Shown piece by piece: positions 1 through 6,306 of a DNA stretch of 9,632 nt. The stretch spans positions 1 to 9,632 of the forward strand of contig JANXCM010000019.1 in assembly GCA_025060085.1 (NCBI GenBank), read 5' to 3'. Source of the stretch: Patescibacteria group bacterium. GTDB taxonomy: Bacteria; Patescibacteriota; Minisyncoccia; UBA6257; HR35. Below the pieces are notes generated by a model. That model saw only the letters and a list, made by a program, of their open reading frames with translations. It did no database searches and was not told the DNA's origin. The stretch's first letter is position 1; each line of letters opens with the position of its first letter. A program made the position numbers and the translations under genes.

Positions 1-1020
1 CTTATTTCTGATCTTGATTTACGAGAAAAAGATATTTTTTCGAAAAGATTAGGGTTGGAAGGTAAAAAATATAGCTTAGAAGAAATTGGTCAAAATCATA
101 ATTTAACCCGGGAAAGGATTAGACAAATTCAAAACGATATTTTAGAAAAAATACAAGATAAGCTTAATAGGCATAAATTTTTAAAGAAGGAATTTTTTAA
201 GATAATAAAAGATAATTTAGGAAAAATCAAAATAAAAAGATTTCAATATTTAAAATGTAATTTTCAATCAAAATATAGTTTAGATTCTCAAGCACTAAAT
301 ATTTTAGAAGTTTTTTTGAATATCCATCCAGATATTTATGTTTTTTCTGAAAATGATATTTATCATCATTTAATTTATATCAATCAAGATGATTTTGAAA
401 AATTAAAAAAATTTACTAAACACTTTTTGAATTATTTTGAGAATAATAAAATTATTGTTGAAAATGAATTTTTTAAATTTTTTAAGAAAGAAATTAACAA
501 TCATTTTAATATTTCTCCAAAATTAGATGAGATTTACGAATTTATTAAATTATTTAAAATTATTGCTCAAAATCCTTTTGGTGAATTTGGTTTAGTTGAA
601 AATTGGAGAATTGTTCCTAGTTCTTTGGTTGATAAAATTAAACTTATTTTAGATTTTGAAAAAACTCCCCTTTCTTTTTATCAAATTTACGATAAACTCA
701 ATGAATTAAGTAATTCAGAAAAAGAATTTCTTCATCCTTTTTGGAAAAGAAAATATTCTCTCAAGACTCTCCATGCCATCTTGAATTTTAATAATAATTT
801 TGTTTTAGTTGGGCGAGGAATTTATGGTTTAAAAAATTGGGGTATTGAAGAAGGAAAAATTATTGATGTAATGAAAAAAATAGTTAAAAGTAATAATGGT
901 CTAACAATTGAAAATCTTTTGGAAGAATTAAAAAAACATAAAATTTTTTCTAAAAATACTTTTAATGTCTATCTTTATCAAAATTTTAAAGTGATTAACA
1001 AAAGGGTATATTTGAAATGA
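1..1020 (+). CDS. Sigma region 4-like / HARE-HTH DNA-binding regulator (5' end missing)
   Basis: The reading frame is open to the left edge, so the gene starts upstream; the TTG at 55 lies inside a conserved motif and is not a credible start. 339 codons are visible. Residues 1-52 resemble sigma-70 region 4: LREKDIFSKRLGLEGKKYSL matches the 'ERE..VL..RFGL.G..YTL' pattern, followed by LEEIGQNHNLTRERIRQIQ, the helix-turn-helix that in sigma factors reads the -35 box. About 170 Lys/Phe/Asn-rich residues follow, with no recognised domain. Residues about 221-281 look like a HARE-HTH domain (the fold of RNA polymerase delta), with signature GRGIYGLKNWG. Residues 282-339 may form another small winged helix. 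No sigma region 2 is visible, although the N-terminus is missing. I infer a transcription regulator or RNA polymerase accessory protein rather than a full sigma factor. The TGA stop overlaps the next gene's ATG (ATGA), suggesting co-transcription and coupled translation. Confidence 0.85.
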   Translation, partial: LISDLDLREKDIFSKRLGLEGKKYSLEEIGQNHNLTRERIRQIQNDILEKIQDKLNRHKFLKKEFFKIIKDNLGKIKIKRFQYLKCNFQSKYSLDSQALNILEVFLNIHPDIYVFSENDIYHHLIYINQDDFEKLKKFTKHFLNYFENNKIIVENEFFKFFKKEINNHFNISPKLDEIYEFIKLFKIIAQNPFGEFGLVENWRIVPSSLVDKIKLILDFEKTPLSFYQIYDKLNELSNSEKEFLHPFWKRKYSLKTLHAILNFNNNFVLVGRGIYGLKNWGIEEGKIIDVMKKIVKSNNGLTIENLLEELKKHKIFSKNTFNVYLYQNFKVINKRVYLK

Positions 1021-2339
1021 TTGATTTTTTGAAATTCGTTTTTGGATTTCTATTTTTTTCGTGGTGGTTAATTTTACCCTTAATCGTCTGGTATATTGTT
1101 AAGGAAAAACATATTTTTATTAAAAGAATAGTTTATCGCTCTTCTCTAAGGTGGATTTTTTTGGAAATCAAAATTCCTGAATTTGTTAAAAAAACTCCAG
1201 CGGCGATGGAAGAAATTTTTTATTCTCTCCACGCTATTTATCGAGGAGGTGATATGTATTCCAAATATATACTAGGTTTTACTCCTCCTTTTTATATTTT
1301 TGAATTAATTGGTCACAACGGAAAATTAAGATTTATTGTTCGATGCCAAGAAAGATTAAAAGATTTTGTTACCAGTCGAATTTATTCCCAATATCCCTCA
1401 GCTTTAATTGAAGAAATTGAAGATCCCTTAAAAGATCTTCCGTGGAAAATTCCTAATCCAACTTTTAATGTTTTTGGCACTGAGTATACTTTTACCCGTA
1501 AGGAAGATGATGGTATAACTCCTAAAAATTACTATCCTATTAAAACTTATAAAGTTTGGGAAATATTAAAAGATGAAGAAAAAATTGATCCTATTTCTGT
1601 TATTTCTGAAGGAGCTTCTTATTTAACTGATAAAGAATGGATTGTTTTACAAATATTAGCTATGCCAGTTTTAGGAACTGATAAAGAATTTGGTATGGAA
1701 TGGCAAATTAGAGGTCAAAAAGAAGTAAATAAACTAATGGGTAGAAAAGAAAAAAAGGAACCTAGTCCTTTTGATTATATTGGTGAATTTATTAAAAATT
1801 TATTTTTAGCTTTTTTTGGTCAGCAACCACAGTGGAAAGTAGGAAAAGAAGAACAAAAAGGAGATGAAGTATCTTTGATGAAATTATCTCCAGGAGAGAA
1901 AGAAATTATTGAATCTATTGAGAAAAAAATTTCTAAACCTGGTTATTGGTGTATTATTCGTTTTTCTTATGTAGCTCAAAGAGATATTTTTTCAAGAAAT
2001 ATAGATAAGAATGTTGCATTAGTTATGGGTACTTTAAAAGTTTTTGATAATCCAAGCGGTAACGGAATCGTTCGAGATACAAAAACTATTACTACTATTG
2101 ATCGTCCAATTTCTGGTTATATTCCTTATTTAGATGAAAAAATATTTTTTAGGAAAAGATTTATTTGGTTATATACTAAAGGCAGATTTTTAACTGATTT
2201 TCCTTCAAATAGAATTGTTTTGAATACAGAAGAATTAGCATCTATTTATCATGTTCCTCAAGAGGTTGTTCCTAGTTATGGTATTGAAAAAATTCCTACT
2301 AGGTATATTCCTCCCAGTTCCGAAATACCTCAAATTTAA
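1017..2339 (+). CDS. Membrane-anchored protein resembling the N-terminal region of Patescibacterial type IV secretion ATPases
   Basis: 440 aa. Residues 4-29 form one hydrophobic helix (SWWLILPLIVWYIV), then a basic stretch, so most of the chain is probably cytoplasmic. The soluble part follows a pattern I recall from the N-terminal domain of TraG/VirD4-like proteins in Candidate Phyla Radiation genomes (possibly called DUF8128): FLEIKIPEFVKKTPAAMEEI (48-67), YSQYPSALIEEIED (123-136), a segment near residues 193-240 including PISVISEGA and WIVLQILAMPV, IEKKISKPGYWCIIRFSYVA (301-320), and near the end VLNTEELASIYHVP (401-414). No Walker A or Walker B motif is present, so this is a stand-alone domain without its own motor. 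The start ATG overlaps the upstream stop; AAAGGG at 1001-1006, 10 nt upstream, is the nearest thing to a Shine-Dalgarno sequence in the window. Pairing with a sigma4/HARE regulator is the only context clue. The function is unknown; a pilus or DNA-transfer accessory role is inference. Confidence 0.8.
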   Translation: MIDFLKFVFGFLFFSWWLILPLIVWYIVKEKHIFIKRIVYRSSLRWIFLEIKIPEFVKKTPAAMEEIFYSLHAIYRGGDMYSKYILGFTPPFYIFELIGHNGKLRFIVRCQERLKDFVTSRIYSQYPSALIEEIEDPLKDLPWKIPNPTFNVFGTEYTFTRKEDDGITPKNYYPIKTYKVWEILKDEEKIDPISVISEGASYLTDKEWIVLQILAMPVLGTDKEFGMEWQIRGQKEVNKLMGRKEKKEPSPFDYIGEFIKNLFLAFFGQQPQWKVGKEEQKGDEVSLMKLSPGEKEIIESIEKKISKPGYWCIIRFSYVAQRDIFSRNIDKNVALVMGTLKVFDNPSGNGIVRDTKTITTIDRPISGYIPYLDEKIFFRKRFIWLYTKGRFLTDFPSNRIVLNTEELASIYHVPQEVVPSYGIEKIPTRYIPPSSEIPQI

Positions 2340-2355
2340 GCTTTTTAAAATTTAT

Positions 2356-4182
2356 TTAGAAAGTATTTAAACTTCCTTTTTCTTCCCCAATAATTCTTTC
2401 AAATTGTTTTTTCTCAATTGTTTCTTTTTTAATCAAAATTTTAGCTAAGTAATCTAATTTATCTCTTTTAATTTCTAAAACTTTTGTTGCTCGTTGAAGA
2501 GAATTATTCAAAATTTTTTGAACTTCTTGATCAATTTCTTCAGCAGTTTTTTCTGAATAATCTTTTTCAACAAAATATTCTTTGGAGCCATAAATAATTT
2601 CTTGTTTTCTACCTAAACTTATTGGACCAAATTTTTCTGACATTCCATAAGAAGTAATCAGTTCTTTAGCTAAATTAGTGGCGACTCTTAAATCTGAACT
2701 TGCTCCAGTGGAAATATCCCCAAAAATTAATTTTTCTGCTGCATAACCTCCTAAAATACTTGCCAATTCATCTAAAAATTCTTTTTTGAAATAAAAAGAA
2801 CGATCTTCTAATGGGGTTTTCAGTGTATAACCACCAGCTCTTCCTCGAGCAATAATAGAAATTTTTTGTACAGGTGATGAATGTGGTAAATAATGAGCAA
2901 CAATTGCATGACCAGCTTCATGATAAGCAGCAATTTCTTTTTCTTTTTTGGAATAAGCTTTTGATTTTCTTTCTGGTCCGAGTAATATTTTCTCAATCGC
3001 GGCAATTAAATCTTCTTGTTCAATTTGTGTTTTATTTTTTCTAGCAGCAAAAATAGCTGCTTCATTACAAAGATTAGCTAAATCTGCTCCGGAAAAACCG
3101 GGTGTTCTTTCAGCAATCTGTTTAACATCAATCTTACCTGTTTTTTTATTTTTAAGATGGATTCTTAAAATTTCTTCTCTTTCTGAAATAGTTGGTAGAT
3201 CTAAAAATATTTTTCGATCAAATCTTCCTGGTCGTAAAAGAGCAGGATCTAAAATATCAGGTCGATTAGTAGCAGCTAAAACAACCAAGGGTATTTCTTT
3301 TTCAAATCCATCCATTTCAGATAATAATTGGTTTAAAGTCTGTTCTCTTTCTTCATGAGCACCAGTAATTCCAATTCCTCTTGTTCTGCCTATTGAATCT
3401 ATTTCATCGATAAATAAAATAGCAGGTGCTGTTTTTTTTGCCACCGAAAAAGCATCTCTAATTCTTGAAGCACCAATACCAACAAAAAGTTCGATAAATT
3501 CTGATCCAGAGATATAAAAAAAAGGAACACCAGCTTCAGCTGCGGTAGCTTTAGCCAATAATGTTTTACCTGTACCAGGTGGACCAACTAATAGAACTCC
3601 TTTTGGTACTCGAGCTCCGAGAGATAAAAATTTTTGAGGATTTTTTAAAAAATCAATTATTTCTTTTAATTCTTCTTTAGCTTCTTTTAAACCAGCGACA
3701 TCATTAAAAGTTATTTTTTCTTTTCGTGGATCGTAAGCTTTAATTCCTGAACGAGAAAAAGAAAATATTTGTCCTGCTCCTTTTTGAGCTTGAGAAAACA
3801 TATACCAAAAAAGTCCAATAATTATAATTACTGGAAGAAGATTAATAACTAAAGCAAGAAGAAGTTCTTGATAATTTTTATTTTGAGAAGTAATTTTTAA
3901 ATTTAATAAACTATTAGTTGAAATTTGAAGGTCTTTAGCTAATTGCCAAAAACTTACATTGGCTTCTTTAGTCGTTTTTAAAAAATTATTATCTTTTGTT
4001 TGGACAATAATAGTATTGTCGCTTATAAAAATTTCTTTAACTTTGTTATTTTCAATTAGGTTTTTTATTTCTAATAGACTAATATTTTTAATTGCTTTTT
4101 GAAAGAAAAAGGCGGAGGAGAGAAAAAAAATAAAAATGGTGAACAAAAAAATGAGAAAGTAACGAATAATTTTTTTATCCAT
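2356..4182 (-). CDS. ftsH: ATP-dependent zinc metalloprotease FtsH
   Basis: 608 aa, normal family length. FtsH forms a membrane-anchored hexamer that extracts and degrades misassembled membrane proteins and some soluble regulators. Order of parts: transmembrane helix 1 (about 7-27), a roughly 80-residue extracytoplasmic domain, helix 2 (about 106-128), then the AAA+ domain with Walker A GPPGTGKT (200-207), pore loop FVG (233-235), Walker B ILFIDEID (255-262) and second region of homology ATNRPDILDPALLRPGRFDR (304-323, containing arginine fingers R317 and R320). The peptidase domain carries the zinc site HEAGH (421-425; H421 and H425 ligands, E422 catalytic), with D497 in SSDLRVAT as probable third ligand. 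All key residues are intact. The C-terminus is short, without an added domain. It lies 24 bp downstream of rpsA on the same strand and is probably co-transcribed with it. No Shine-Dalgarno sequence is visible before the ATG. Confidence 0.98.
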   Translation of the reverse strand: MDKKIIRYFLIFLFTIFIFFLSSAFFFQKAIKNISLLEIKNLIENNKVKEIFISDNTIIVQTKDNNFLKTTKEANVSFWQLAKDLQISTNSLLNLKITSQNKNYQELLLALVINLLPVIIIIGLFWYMFSQAQKGAGQIFSFSRSGIKAYDPRKEKITFNDVAGLKEAKEELKEIIDFLKNPQKFLSLGARVPKGVLLVGPPGTGKTLLAKATAAEAGVPFFYISGSEFIELFVGIGASRIRDAFSVAKKTAPAILFIDEIDSIGRTRGIGITGAHEEREQTLNQLLSEMDGFEKEIPLVVLAATNRPDILDPALLRPGRFDRKIFLDLPTISEREEILRIHLKNKKTGKIDVKQIAERTPGFSGADLANLCNEAAIFAARKNKTQIEQEDLIAAIEKILLGPERKSKAYSKKEKEIAAYHEAGHAIVAHYLPHSSPVQKISIIARGRAGGYTLKTPLEDRSFYFKKEFLDELASILGGYAAEKLIFGDISTGASSDLRVATNLAKELITSYGMSEKFGPISLGRKQEIIYGSKEYFVEKDYSEKTAEEIDQEVQKILNNSLQRATKVLEIKRDKLDYLAKILIKKETIEKKQFERIIGEEKGSLNTF

Positions 4183-4206
4183 TTTGAAAAATATGTTACC
4201 AATATT

Positions 4207-5247
4207 TTAAATTTCGGATGTTACTAAATCTAAAATAAGCTTTTTTTCCTTAGGATCAAGAGATGAAATTTTAAATTGATAATATTGATCTACTTCTATT
4301 TTTTCTAAATTGTTTAAAACTATACCTTTGACCCCGTTAATTTCAATCACCGCAAAAATATCGTCATTTTTTTCAATTACTTTTCCTTCAATAATATCTC
4401 CTGTTTGATGTTGAGCAATAAATTTCAGCCAAGGATCATCAGAGAGATATTTAAGACTTAAATTTACTCGATCATTATCTATTTTAATTACTTGAGCTCT
4501 GATGGTTTGACCGACAGAAAAAGATTCTTCCAGATTTTTAAATTTTTCGGGAATTTCACTAATATGAATAAGACCATCTATTTGAGGTTCTTTATTAACT
4601 ACCACAAAAAGGCCAAAAGAACTGATACCAGAAATTTCAACCTCAATTATTTGACCAATTTTAAATTGAGATAATATTTTTTGATAATTATCTAAATTAG
4701 TTGCTCTTTCGGAAAAAATTAACTTATTATTAGAAGGATCAAAACTAATAATTTTTAATTTTAATTTTTTATTTACAAATTTATTTAAATGATCTAATAT
4801 TTGCTTTTTATCATTTTCTTGAACCCGTGGATAATTTTCAGGAGTTAATTGAGAAACTGGAATAAAACCCTTAATACCTTCTAATTCAACAATTAACCCT
4901 CCACGGTTGGCTTCTTTGACTTCTAATTCTAAAATCTCTTTATTATTCATTAATTCTTTAATTTTTTGCCAATTATTTAGATAGTGATAATCCTGAAGTT
5001 CAATTTCAAAATTTCCATACCCATCATCAAAACCTAAAATTTTAACCATAACTTCTTCACCTTCATTGACCTGATTAATTAAGTTTTTGTTTTTTAAATA
5101 AAAATAACCATAAATTCTTCCTATACCATAAGGAGATAAATCAACATAAACTTCTTTGGATTTTTTTTTAATAATTCTTCCTTTGATAACACTTCCTATT
5201 TCTAATTTTTTAATTTTTGTATTGGGTAATGTTGAGGTAGAATTCAT
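4207..5247 (-). CDS. rpsA: Ribosomal protein S1 (short four-S1-domain form)
   Basis: 346 aa made of four consecutive S1 (OB-fold) RNA-binding repeats at about 15-86, 103-181, 196-267 and 281-342. Repeat 3 is the most typical, with GQIIEVEISGISSFGLFVVV, then DGLIHISEI and the closing VNLSLK. Repeat 2 has GGLIVELEGIKGFIPVSQL; repeats 1 and 4 are more diverged. E. coli S1 has six repeats in 557 aa; forms with about four repeats occur in Gram-positive bacteria and Patescibacteria. S1 binds A/U-rich mRNA leaders and delivers them to the 30S subunit, which fits the poor Shine-Dalgarno signals here. The ATG at 5247 starts just before the first repeat; the leader is purely A/T with no Shine-Dalgarno motif. 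It is first in a minus-strand pair with ftsH. A general S1-domain RNA-binding protein other than the ribosomal one cannot be fully excluded. Confidence 0.88.
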   Translation of the reverse strand: MNSTSTLPNTKIKKLEIGSVIKGRIIKKKSKEVYVDLSPYGIGRIYGYFYLKNKNLINQVNEGEEVMVKILGFDDGYGNFEIELQDYHYLNNWQKIKELMNNKEILELEVKEANRGGLIVELEGIKGFIPVSQLTPENYPRVQENDKKQILDHLNKFVNKKLKLKIISFDPSNNKLIFSERATNLDNYQKILSQFKIGQIIEVEISGISSFGLFVVVNKEPQIDGLIHISEIPEKFKNLEESFSVGQTIRAQVIKIDNDRVNLSLKYLSDDPWLKFIAQHQTGDIIEGKVIEKNDDIFAVIEINGVKGIVLNNLEKIEVDQYYQFKISSLDPKEKKLILDLVTSEI

Positions 5248-5285
5248 TTTTAAATTTAATTATTAATTATTTTATTTATTTTTAC

Positions 5286-5291
5286 GTTATA
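5286..5291 (-). promoter_or_regulatory. Candidate -10 element for rpsA-ftsH, minus strand
   Basis: Read on the minus strand the hexamer is TATAAC, five of six matches to TATAAT. Predicted transcription start is about 5279, giving a leader of roughly 32 nt before the rpsA ATG. No recognisable TTGACA lies at the right distance. It is only 7 bp from the opposing plus-strand -10, so the two promoters would compete for polymerase if both are real. Confidence 0.25.
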
Positions 5292-5295
5292 CTCA

Positions 5296-5304
5296 TGATA
5301 TAAT
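5296..5304 (+). promoter_or_regulatory. Candidate extended -10 promoter, plus strand
   Basis: TGATATAAT is an exact TGnTATAAT extended -10, which can work without a good -35; the sequence 17 bp upstream (TTATTT) is poor. The expected start near 5311 gives a leader of about 127 nt that would contain the 26-bp palindrome. It would serve the MBL-like gene and possibly gyrA. Confidence 0.4.
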
Positions 5305-5329
5305 ATTTTAATAATATTTTATAAGTAAA

Positions 5330-5355
5330 TATTTTAAAAAATATTTTTTAAAATA
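5330..5355. repeat. Perfect 26-bp A/T palindrome in the divergent intergenic region
   Basis: The left half TATTTTAAAAAAT is followed directly by its exact reverse complement, with no spacer and no mismatch over 13 pairs; the next pair outward (5329/5356) fails. It contains A6 and T6 tracts, which tend to bend DNA. It lies about 25 bp downstream of the candidate plus-strand -10 and about 40 bp upstream of the candidate minus-strand -10. It could be an operator, a bend or a cruciform, or chance in A/T-only DNA. Confidence 0.9.
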
Positions 5356-5437
5356 AAGTGTAAAAATTAATTAATTCTATTGTTTTTCTTTTCAAATTAA
5401 TTTTACCTAAAATATAAAAACCTTTATATTTTGAAAA

Positions 5438-5914
5438 ATGATTATAAAAAAAACAGACGATGAAATTGAATTAGATTTGGAAAAAACTAAAATTTTTTTT
5501 GACCCTTCAAAAATAAAAGAAGGAAATATTATTATTTTATCAGATCCTAAAAGAAATCTCAATACTAATAAATTTTTTAATCTTTCCGGTGAATACGAAA
5601 CAGGGGGGGTATATTTTCGATCCTATTTCAATAAGGACAAACTAATTTTTGTTTTTAAAATTAATTTTACAAATTTAGTTTATTTAACAGAAAATTTAAC
5701 TGATGAAATTTTAACTAACATATTTAATGAATGGGGAGAAATTGACATTGCTTTAATTAATTGCCATTTAAATGATTTTCAAAAAATAAAAAATAAGTTA
5801 AAATTTAAAGTGATTATTGATATAAATAATAAAAATAATCTTAAGGGTGAAAAGATAAAAACGATTAAAATTAATTTTAAAAAAATTGAAGAAAAAAACT
5901 TTATTTTAATTTAA
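5438..5914 (+). CDS. Degenerate metallo-beta-lactamase-fold (UlaG-like) protein lacking the metal site
   Basis: 158 aa, soluble, Lys/Asn/Ile-rich. Several segments line up with the UlaG-like MBL proteins I recall encoded near gyrA in Patescibacteria. KIFFDPSK (18-25) matches 'tlviDPf'; IIILSDPKRN (31-40) sits where 'ADIVLVTHdH.DH' should be; FNLSGEYETGGVYFRS (47-62) matches 'i.gPGEYEvkGv'; NLVYLTENLTDEILTNIF (79-96) then GEIDIALINC matches 'i.hlGDlgh.LTdeq...ig.vDvlmiP'. The HxHxDH metal motif and the later Asp and His ligands are missing, and the chain is shorter than usual (about 210-220 aa). It is therefore probably catalytically dead, with a structural or regulatory role, or a decayed copy. 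The frame is intact, including across a run of seven G at 5603-5609. It leads the cluster that ends with gyrA, 46 bp before the next gene. Fold assignment is by eye only. Confidence 0.7.
   Translation: MIIKKTDDEIELDLEKTKIFFDPSKIKEGNIIILSDPKRNLNTNKFFNLSGEYETGGVYFRSYFNKDKLIFVFKINFTNLVYLTENLTDEILTNIFNEWGEIDIALINCHLNDFQKIKNKLKFKVIIDINNKNNLKGEKIKTIKINFKKIEEKNFILI
5603..5609 (+). repeat. G7 homopolymer inside the MBL-like gene
   Basis: Seven consecutive G encode Gly-Gly and the first base of Val in YETGGVYF. No other G or C run of this length stands out in the window. It is a possible slippage or sequencing-error site, but the frame as given keeps the conserved-looking downstream segments. Confidence 0.95.
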
Positions 5915-5960
5915 TTTTTAAGTTTAAAATAAATTTAGATAATAACTTAATTTATTAAAA

Positions 5961-6191
5961 ATGAACGATCAAGAAAGACAAAAACATATTCAAAACAAAT
6001 TTCGAGCATTTAAATATACGGTAGCTGTTTTTATTATTGTTATTTTTCTTTGGTGGCTTCAAGGAGGACATCTTCTTTCTTTTTTAAGACCTCAACCTTC
6101 ACCAGCAGAAATTACTATTACCACTACGGCTAATATTTTTAAAACTGGTTTAGCTAATATTTACAGTTTTTTTGTTGAATTATTTAGATAG
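5961..6191 (+). CDS. Small single-pass membrane protein, function unknown
   Basis: 76 aa. The N-terminus is charged (MNDQERQKHIQNKFRAFKY), then one hydrophobic helix at about 19-39 (TVAVFIIVIFLWW), then a Pro-rich linker (RPQPSPAE, 43-50) and an amphipathic C-terminal tail with aromatic residues. The basic residues before the helix suggest the N-terminus is inside and the tail outside, by the positive-inside rule. There is no lipobox or cleavage site. It lies 46 bp after the MBL-like gene and 115 bp before gyrA. The upstream bases are A-rich with no Shine-Dalgarno motif. I do not recognise a named family. I accept it as a gene because of its coherent topology and its fit between co-oriented neighbours. 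Confidence 0.7.
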   Translation: MNDQERQKHIQNKFRAFKYTVAVFIIVIFLWWLQGGHLLSFLRPQPSPAEITITTTANIFKTGLANIYSFFVELFR

Positions 6192-6306
6192 GCAATTTAA
6201 TTTTTTTTTAGATAATTTGAAGTTCTTATATTAATTAAGAAAAATAATTTTTTAAGTTTTAATTTTTTTAAAAAATTGTAAATATAAAAAGATAACAATT
6301 GTTTCA
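6192..6306 (+). promoter_or_regulatory. Intergenic leader upstream of gyrA with candidate -10 and A-tract dyad
   Basis: A 115-bp A/T-rich gap. At 6261-6277 an 8-bp inverted repeat (AATTTTTT / AAAAAATT) surrounds one T; such A/T tracts bend DNA and are too close together to form an RNA hairpin. TATAAA at 6283-6288 is a possible -10 giving a start near 6295 and a leader of only about 12 nt. No good -35 is present. gyrA could therefore have its own promoter or be read through from upstream. Confidence 0.3.

Larger units (their letters stand above)
5248..5437. promoter_or_regulatory. Divergent promoter region between rpsA and the gyrA cluster
   Basis: This 190-bp, almost purely A/T gap separates minus-strand rpsA from the plus-strand gene at 5438. 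It has no ORF. It must hold the start signals for rpsA-ftsH and probably for the MBL-like/gyrA series. Candidate -10 elements sit almost back to back (separate entries), and a perfect 26-bp palindrome lies at 5330-5355. Base composition makes chance -10 matches common, so only the regional call is reasonably firm. Confidence 0.6.

Noticed and set aside
55..57. TTG as the start of the first gene
   Set aside because: The frame is open to base 1 and the upstream codons (ending REKDIFSKRLG) continue the sigma region 4 pattern, so the start lies outside the window.
1018..1020. UGA read as glycine (Gracilibacteria/SR1 code)
   Set aside because: Conserved glycines in FtsH, GyrA and L33 are all GGN, there is no in-frame TGA in any conserved gene, and this TGA ends the protein in a normal ATGA overlap.
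2340..2374. Bidirectional terminator between the convergent genes
   Set aside because: The 16-bp gap offers only a 5-bp all-A/T stem (TTTAA/TTAAA); a second dyad near AAGTATTTAAACTT lies within the ftsH end and is no better. Not convincing.
2820..3005. Small minus-strand ORF inside ftsH
   Set aside because: It overlaps the peptidase-coding part of ftsH in another frame; low-complexity Lys/Leu/Ile composition and no independent features.
3399..3587. Small minus-strand ORF inside ftsH
   Set aside because: An alternate frame across the conserved AAA+ coding region; no motif of its own.
4492..4674. Plus-strand ORF antisense to rpsA
   Set aside because: It lies opposite the third S1 repeat and looks like an antisense shadow; no recognisable domain.
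5918..5950. TTAAGTT / AACTTAA inverted repeat after the MBL-like gene as a terminator
   Set aside because: Seven A/T-rich pairs around a 19-nt loop with no T-run directly after; expected by chance at this composition.
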